Made by a program: the position numbers and the translations under genes
Notes under the pieces: model-generated
Seen by the model: only the letters and a program-made list of their open reading frames with translations
What the model was told of the DNA's origin: nothing
Database searches by the model: none
Part shown: piece by piece, positions 60,628 to 64,000 of the stretch
Numbering within the stretch: the first letter of the stretch is position 1
Layout: every line of letters begins with the position of its first letter
Assembly (NCBI GenBank): GCA_002390285.1
Contig: DGPB01000008.1
Coordinates: forward strand, 124,001 to 188,000
Length of the DNA: 64,000 bases
Source of the DNA: Cellvibrionales bacterium UBA4451
GTDB taxonomy: Bacteria > Pseudomonadota > Gammaproteobacteria > Pseudomonadales > Porticoccaceae
Reading direction: 5' to 3'

Positions 60628-61005
60628 GCGACATTAGGTGTTGCTGAGTCAGTAATGTACAGAGCGATTCGCTCTATCCCATTGTGCCAAAACCGAATAT
60701 CAATATTGCCTGGATTGACGATGATTTTTTTCGACCATCAATTTAATGATTCGAGGCGGATCGTCTGTTACTCGGTATTTAGGTATTAACTTGGGTTTTT
60801 TTATCGATGATTCAACAGCTATAGCTAAGTCATCAGGAATCTTCTAAATCATGTTAAGTATAAGAGATTGCTTGTGATTGAGTGTTTTATAGGGAGCCCC
60901 CAAAAGATCATCTTGTATGAATCCTAAACTAGCCCATTGATATATCGGAGCCGGTATCTATACTGGCTACTCATAATATTAAAGCTAACAACAGGGGCTG
61001 ATCTC

Positions 61006-61872
61006 ATGATTATGCTGGAAGTAGAAGCTAGCTCCATTCGCTTAATTCAAGGTAAATTTTCAGTCCTTTTTTTTATGGTTATATTTACTTTTTGCTCAAT
61101 TAGTTACGGCGATACACTAAGAGAAGAACATCACGCACTACCAGCACCAGAAGAGCTCGGCAAAATTATCGATGACGCTGAAAAAGTTATTCGTGTATAT
61201 GAACCACACCTAACTAAAGATAATCAACTTATACCCGTTGAATATGTAGGCTACGAAGCAAACCCTATCTTCTCAGAAATACTTGGACAAAATTGGCATA
61301 ACCAAAAAGCTGATATTGAGTTCCGTGCCTTAGATGGCTATATAGCGCGTATCGAAGTAAGTAAGTTCTTAACGTTTTCTGCCTATTTGGTTTTCGCAAA
61401 AAAGGATAGAGAGCCTTTTCGGGTAACCAATGTTGCTCAAGGTGGTGAGAATGTCGAGCTCGGTCCATACTATTTGGTATGGGACAATATAAGCAATCCA
61501 GCGCTCATTCATGAAGGGGCTTCAGGCTGGCCATATCAGGTAACCGAAATAGGCTTGTCTTCTGCTCGCATGCAATCACTTCTCCCTGGGGAGATGTCAC
61601 CACTCTTTTTTGAAGCATCTAGATTAGCTAAAAAGCATTGCCTGACTTGTCATCAGATAAATGGTTATGGTGGAGAAAAATTCCCTATCAATCTTGCCCG
61701 CATCGTAAAAAACTACAAAGAGACGGCTTTTGTTAAATGGGTTCTTCACCCTCAGGGGGTAAATCCGAGAGCCGGAATGCCGCCCCTTCTCCCTTCAGAT
61801 TCTGATACAGAACGTCGAAGAGTGGCTAGTTTAATATACAATTACTTGCTTGCGCTGCCAGTTACAGAATAA
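61006..61872 (+). CDS. Exported mono-haem c-type cytochrome, 288 aa
   Basis: From the ATG at 61006 the protein has an N-terminal hydrophobic signal (FSVLFFMVIFTFCSISYG), a beta-rich middle domain (about 85-200, IEFRALDGYIARIEVSKFLT, GPYYLVWDNISNPALIHEGA), and a C-terminal cytochrome c domain with haem motif CLTCH at 212-216 and a likely Met ligand in PRAGMPPLLPSD. The middle domain looks like those found with molybdopterin sulfite-oxidase-type partners, but none is encoded nearby. The gene is visibly more AT-rich than the surroundings. An upstream in-frame start at 60937 is less likely. Confidence 0.75.
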   Translation: MIMLEVEASSIRLIQGKFSVLFFMVIFTFCSISYGDTLREEHHALPAPEELGKIIDDAEKVIRVYEPHLTKDNQLIPVEYVGYEANPIFSEILGQNWHNQKADIEFRALDGYIARIEVSKFLTFSAYLVFAKKDREPFRVTNVAQGGENVELGPYYLVWDNISNPALIHEGASGWPYQVTEIGLSSARMQSLLPGEMSPLFFEASRLAKKHCLTCHQINGYGGEKFPINLARIVKNYKETAFVKWVLHPQGVNPRAGMPPLLPSDSDTERRRVASLIYNYLLALPVTE

Positions 61873-62074
61873 TAAAAGTACTATCGTGCGGCCAAGCAGT
61901 ATCATTCAGTTAGAGTATTGACGCTACGTCACTTGATTTTTTTGAGCTCTGATATTAGAGCTATATGAAGTTTTCCTCAGTGGTAGAAAGGATATTTTTT
62001 TAAATACCAAGACTCATATTAATGCCGAGTAAACATGTCTATAATTTTTGACTAAAAGTCAAAAGGGGTGAGGT

Positions 62075-62494
62075 TTGAACTTTAAATATACATGGATATT
62101 TCTGTTTTCATTGGCTCTACAAAGCCCCTATATATGGGCAGAAAATGATGTTGTAGGTTTCGAGATTTTGATGAAGACTAGTAGTAGTTGGGACGGGTCA
62201 CCACTTCCCTATTATCCTTCGGGTGCACCACAACTTACTATATTGAAGGTAGTCATACCCCCTGGCAAAGTTGTTGCGATGCATAAACACCCAATGATAA
62301 ATGCCGGAGTACTATTAAGCGGAGAGCTTACCGTTATTTCAGATGATGGCTCAAAACTCAGACTGTCTGCTGGTGAAGCGATAGTTGAAGTAGTAGATAC
62401 ATGGCACTTTGGGAGAAATGATGGTGTTGATCCAGCGGTGATGTTAGTTTTTTACGCTGGTGTCGAAGGGCAGCAGATGAGCATTAAAAAATAG
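62075..62494 (+). CDS. Exported cupin-domain protein, 139 aa
   Basis: Starts at a TTG with GGGTGAGG just upstream. It has a signal peptide (MNFKYTWIFLFSLALQSPYI, then WAE) and one cupin domain with metal-binding His residues in VVAMHKHPMINAGVLLSGEL and VDTWHFGRNDG. Secreted cupins of this type have no common reaction that I can assign. It lies 202 bases after the cytochrome gene in the same AT-rich block. Confidence 0.75.
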   Translation: MNFKYTWIFLFSLALQSPYIWAENDVVGFEILMKTSSSWDGSPLPYYPSGAPQLTILKVVIPPGKVVAMHKHPMINAGVLLSGELTVISDDGSKLRLSAGEAIVEVVDTWHFGRNDGVDPAVMLVFYAGVEGQQMSIKK

Positions 62495-62801
62495 CTTGTT
62501 AATTATTTTTTCATCTAGGTTCGTTGCAGTTATCAACGCTGTCCCAACTGTATTAATCCACTACGTAAAAAACTACTTCGGGGCGAAATATCCGAACCTG
62601 CAGAAACGCTTTTTGCATCAGACGCAGAATGAACTGTGCCATATTTTCGTTTATAGTTACACAAAAGTGAGCGAAAACACCAAGTGTATCAATGGCCAAT
62701 CGCATCTCGCGAACTCATCGAAGTGTCTTATTAATCACGCTGCTTGAGGCAGGAGACATAATAATCTATAAACTCACTGCCTTAATTTAGAAGGTAACAG
62801 A
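62495..62801. other. Stretch without a recognisable gene
   Basis: Between the cupin and photolyase genes I see no supported gene. One plus-strand frame of 83 codons (TTG start) has no ribosome site, signal or family motif. Confidence 0.6.
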
Positions 62802-64000
62802 TTAATGATTGCGAAAGTTTTTTGTCATTTCATAGGCATCTAATGCTTTTGCTCTGCTCTCTTTAATATCAACAATAGGTAAAGGGTAGCTTTGGCCCAA
62901 AGTAATATTCGCTTCTTTTAAGATCTCTGGAGGCGCCTCCCAAGGCCGAAATAAATATTTAGTCGGCAGGTCTTTGAGTTCGGGCAGGTAATGCTTGGTG
63001 TATATTCCTTGTGAATCAAACTTTTCCCCTTGTGTTACGGGATTAAAAATTCTGAAGTAAGGTGATGCGTCTGTGCCGCATCCTGCTACCCATTGCCAGC
63101 TGGCACTGTTGCTTGCTAGGTCCGCATCAACGAGGCAGTCAAAAAACCAGCGAGCTCCCAATCGCCAGTCGATAAGCAAATTTTTAACAAGAAATGATGC
63201 GGTAATCATGCGTACACGGTTATGCATAAATCCGGTTTTCCAAAGTTCACGCATTCCTGCATCAACCATGGGGTAGCCCGTTAAGCCTTGTTGCCAACGC
63301 GCCAAGAAGTCCGGGTTTTTATTCCATGGGAAATTATCAAAATGAGTTTTAAAATTTTTATTGGGTAATTCAGGCCAATGAAATAGTAAATAATATGAAA
63401 ACTCTCGCCAGTTTAATTCCCGTTTAAAGTGTTCTTTGTTGTTGTCATCAGGCACCGATAATAAAGTAGTGTTTATCTGGCGTGGTGATATTTCACCAAA
63501 ATGAAGGTGCGGCGATAGGGTTGAGACGGCTTTTAAGGCGGGGAAATCACGTCCCTCTTTGTAATTTTCTAATCCATTACCTAAGAATTTATGTAGTGAT
63601 GACCGCGCGCTCGATTCACCGGGAGTCCAGCAATTGTAAAAGTTGGCATCCCAGCCAATTTTGGGTAGTAATGACAGTGCATCTAAGGAGATCGCTTGGC
63701 TATCCGTGTGGAATGATTCTGGTAACTGAGGTGCAGGCAAGGCCTCAGTATCTGTGTCTATCATGCTCGCTTGACGATAGTAAGGTGTGAATATTTTGTA
63801 TGGAGTACGGTCATTTTTAAGGATGGTCCAAGGTTCTTTCAGCAATGAGCCGTTAAAGCTTTGTGCATGAATATTTTTTGCCAGCAATTGTTGTTTGATT
63901 TTCTTATCCCGCGAGATTCGCCAAGGCTCATAACGCCGATTCCAATAAATACCGGTAACTTTAAAGCGACGACATATATCAGTAATGATAGAACTGGCGT
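62802..64000 (-). CDS. phrB: Deoxyribodipyrimidine photolyase (partial, runs off the right edge)
   Basis: Light-driven FAD enzyme that splits cyclobutane pyrimidine dimers. The frame is open to the end of the window; the edge portion reads ITDICRRFKVTGIYWNRRYE then PWR, the N-terminal antenna-domain region, so only the first part of the gene is missing. The FAD-binding domain shows STLSPHLHFGEISPRQI, ELNWREFSYYLLFHWPEL, TGYPMVDAGMRELWKTGFMH, NRVRMITASFLVKNLLIDWR and WQWVAGCGTDASPYFRIFNP. These match class I CPD photolyases and not cryptochromes, though that distinction is not certain from sequence. Confidence 0.92.
   Translation of the reverse strand, partial: ASSIITDICRRFKVTGIYWNRRYEPWRISRDKKIKQQLLAKNIHAQSFNGSLLKEPWTILKNDRTPYKIFTPYYRQASMIDTDTEALPAPQLPESFHTDSQAISLDALSLLPKIGWDANFYNCWTPGESSARSSLHKFLGNGLENYKEGRDFPALKAVSTLSPHLHFGEISPRQINTTLLSVPDDNNKEHFKRELNWREFSYYLLFHWPELPNKNFKTHFDNFPWNKNPDFLARWQQGLTGYPMVDAGMRELWKTGFMHNRVRMITASFLVKNLLIDWRLGARWFFDCLVDADLASNSASWQWVAGCGTDASPYFRIFNPVTQGEKFDSQGIYTKHYLPELKDLPTKYLFRPWEAPPEILKEANITLGQSYPLPIVDIKESRAKALDAYEMTKNFRNH

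Larger units (their letters stand above)
59682..61005. other. Gene-free stretch containing mobile-element debris
   Basis: No intact gene was found in about 1.3 kb. It contains the IS481-like scrap, the tRNA 3'-half and the IS4-like scrap listed separately. Short open frames elsewhere in it show no recognisable motif. Confidence 0.7.

Noticed and set aside
62496..62747. An 83-codon plus-strand frame after the cupin gene
   Set aside because: TTG start without ribosome site, no signal peptide or motif; looks like chance frame in non-coding DNA.
1..64000. CRISPR arrays, rRNA operons, intact tRNA genes, intact insertion sequences, prophage genes
   Set aside because: None was seen. The only tRNA-like sequence is the 3'-half remnant and the only transposase sequences are fragments.

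Overview
The window looks like a chromosomal segment of a marine, mid-GC gammaproteobacterium, probably of the Cellvibrionales (Cellvibrionaceae or Spongiibacteraceae type). The evidence is the E. coli-like orn / queG / nnr / tsaE / amiB / mutL synteny, the fused BioH-BioC protein known from Saccharophagus, Teredinibacter and Cellvibrio, a Pseudomonas-type endonucleolytic MutL, and an ectoine/hydroxyectoine operon that points to a saline habitat. The taxon is an inference from gene content.

Layout. 0-10.6 kb: MscS-type channel, oligoribonuclease, YtoQ, QueG, NAD(P)HX repair, TsaE, AmiB/C amidase, MutL, then an L,D-transpeptidase and a Tat-exported MepK-like endopeptidase (peptidoglycan remodelling). 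10.6-11.7 kb: a decayed zinc-metallopeptidase fragment and two small orphan genes. 11.9-18.4 kb: RecQ, rhomboid protease, CptA/EptA-like phosphoethanolamine transferase, DUF5062, CysE, ComF. 18.4-23.3 kb: biotin operon bioB-bioF-bioHC-bioD plus a DUF3094 membrane protein. 23.4-25.0 kb: MDR oxidoreductase and DUF3237 protein.

25.2-39.4 kb is the most unusual block: thirteen genes all on the minus strand, most separated by few bases or overlapping. They encode a TPR protein with a TonB-like C-terminal domain, a Ser/Gln-rich lipoprotein, a second lipoprotein, a membrane-anchored TPR protein, a PEGA-repeat/SUMF1 protein, a small exported protein, a TolQ/ExbB/MotA-type proton-channel subunit, a degenerate actin/Hsp70-like protein with an FHA-like tail, two membrane-anchored von Willebrand A proteins, two small lipoproteins and an M48 protease. 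Both vWA proteins carry an N-terminal transmembrane helix with an acidic residue, placed as in ExbD/TolR/MotB. I infer a proton-driven envelope machine in which vWA domains replace the usual peptidoglycan-binding or TonB-coupling domain. This is the best candidate for an undescribed system here.

39.5-44.2 kb: AEC transporter, CaiB-family CoA-transferase, a frameshifted Lrp/AsnC pseudogene, NYN-domain protein, S4-domain protein and an outer-membrane protein without a normal start codon. 44.3-47.7 kb: cytochrome b561 and a BigR-type sulfide/persulfide detoxification operon (persulfide-sensing ArsR regulator, rhodanese-DUF2892, TauE exporter, persulfide dioxygenase). 47.9-50.7 kb: class I aldolase and two thiol-redox proteins. 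50.75-57.6 kb: ectR (divergent) and ectABCD, a DksA-like zinc-finger gene, ask_ect and a membrane TPR gene, with three EctR-like operator sites in the ectR-ectA gap.

57.6-61.0 kb is a decay zone: a broken methyltransferase gene, an intact sodium/solute symporter, then IS481-like and IS4-like transposase scraps and the 3' half of a tRNA, which suggests an old integration site. 61.0-62.5 kb holds an AT-rich c-type cytochrome and a secreted cupin. A DNA photolyase gene runs off the right edge.
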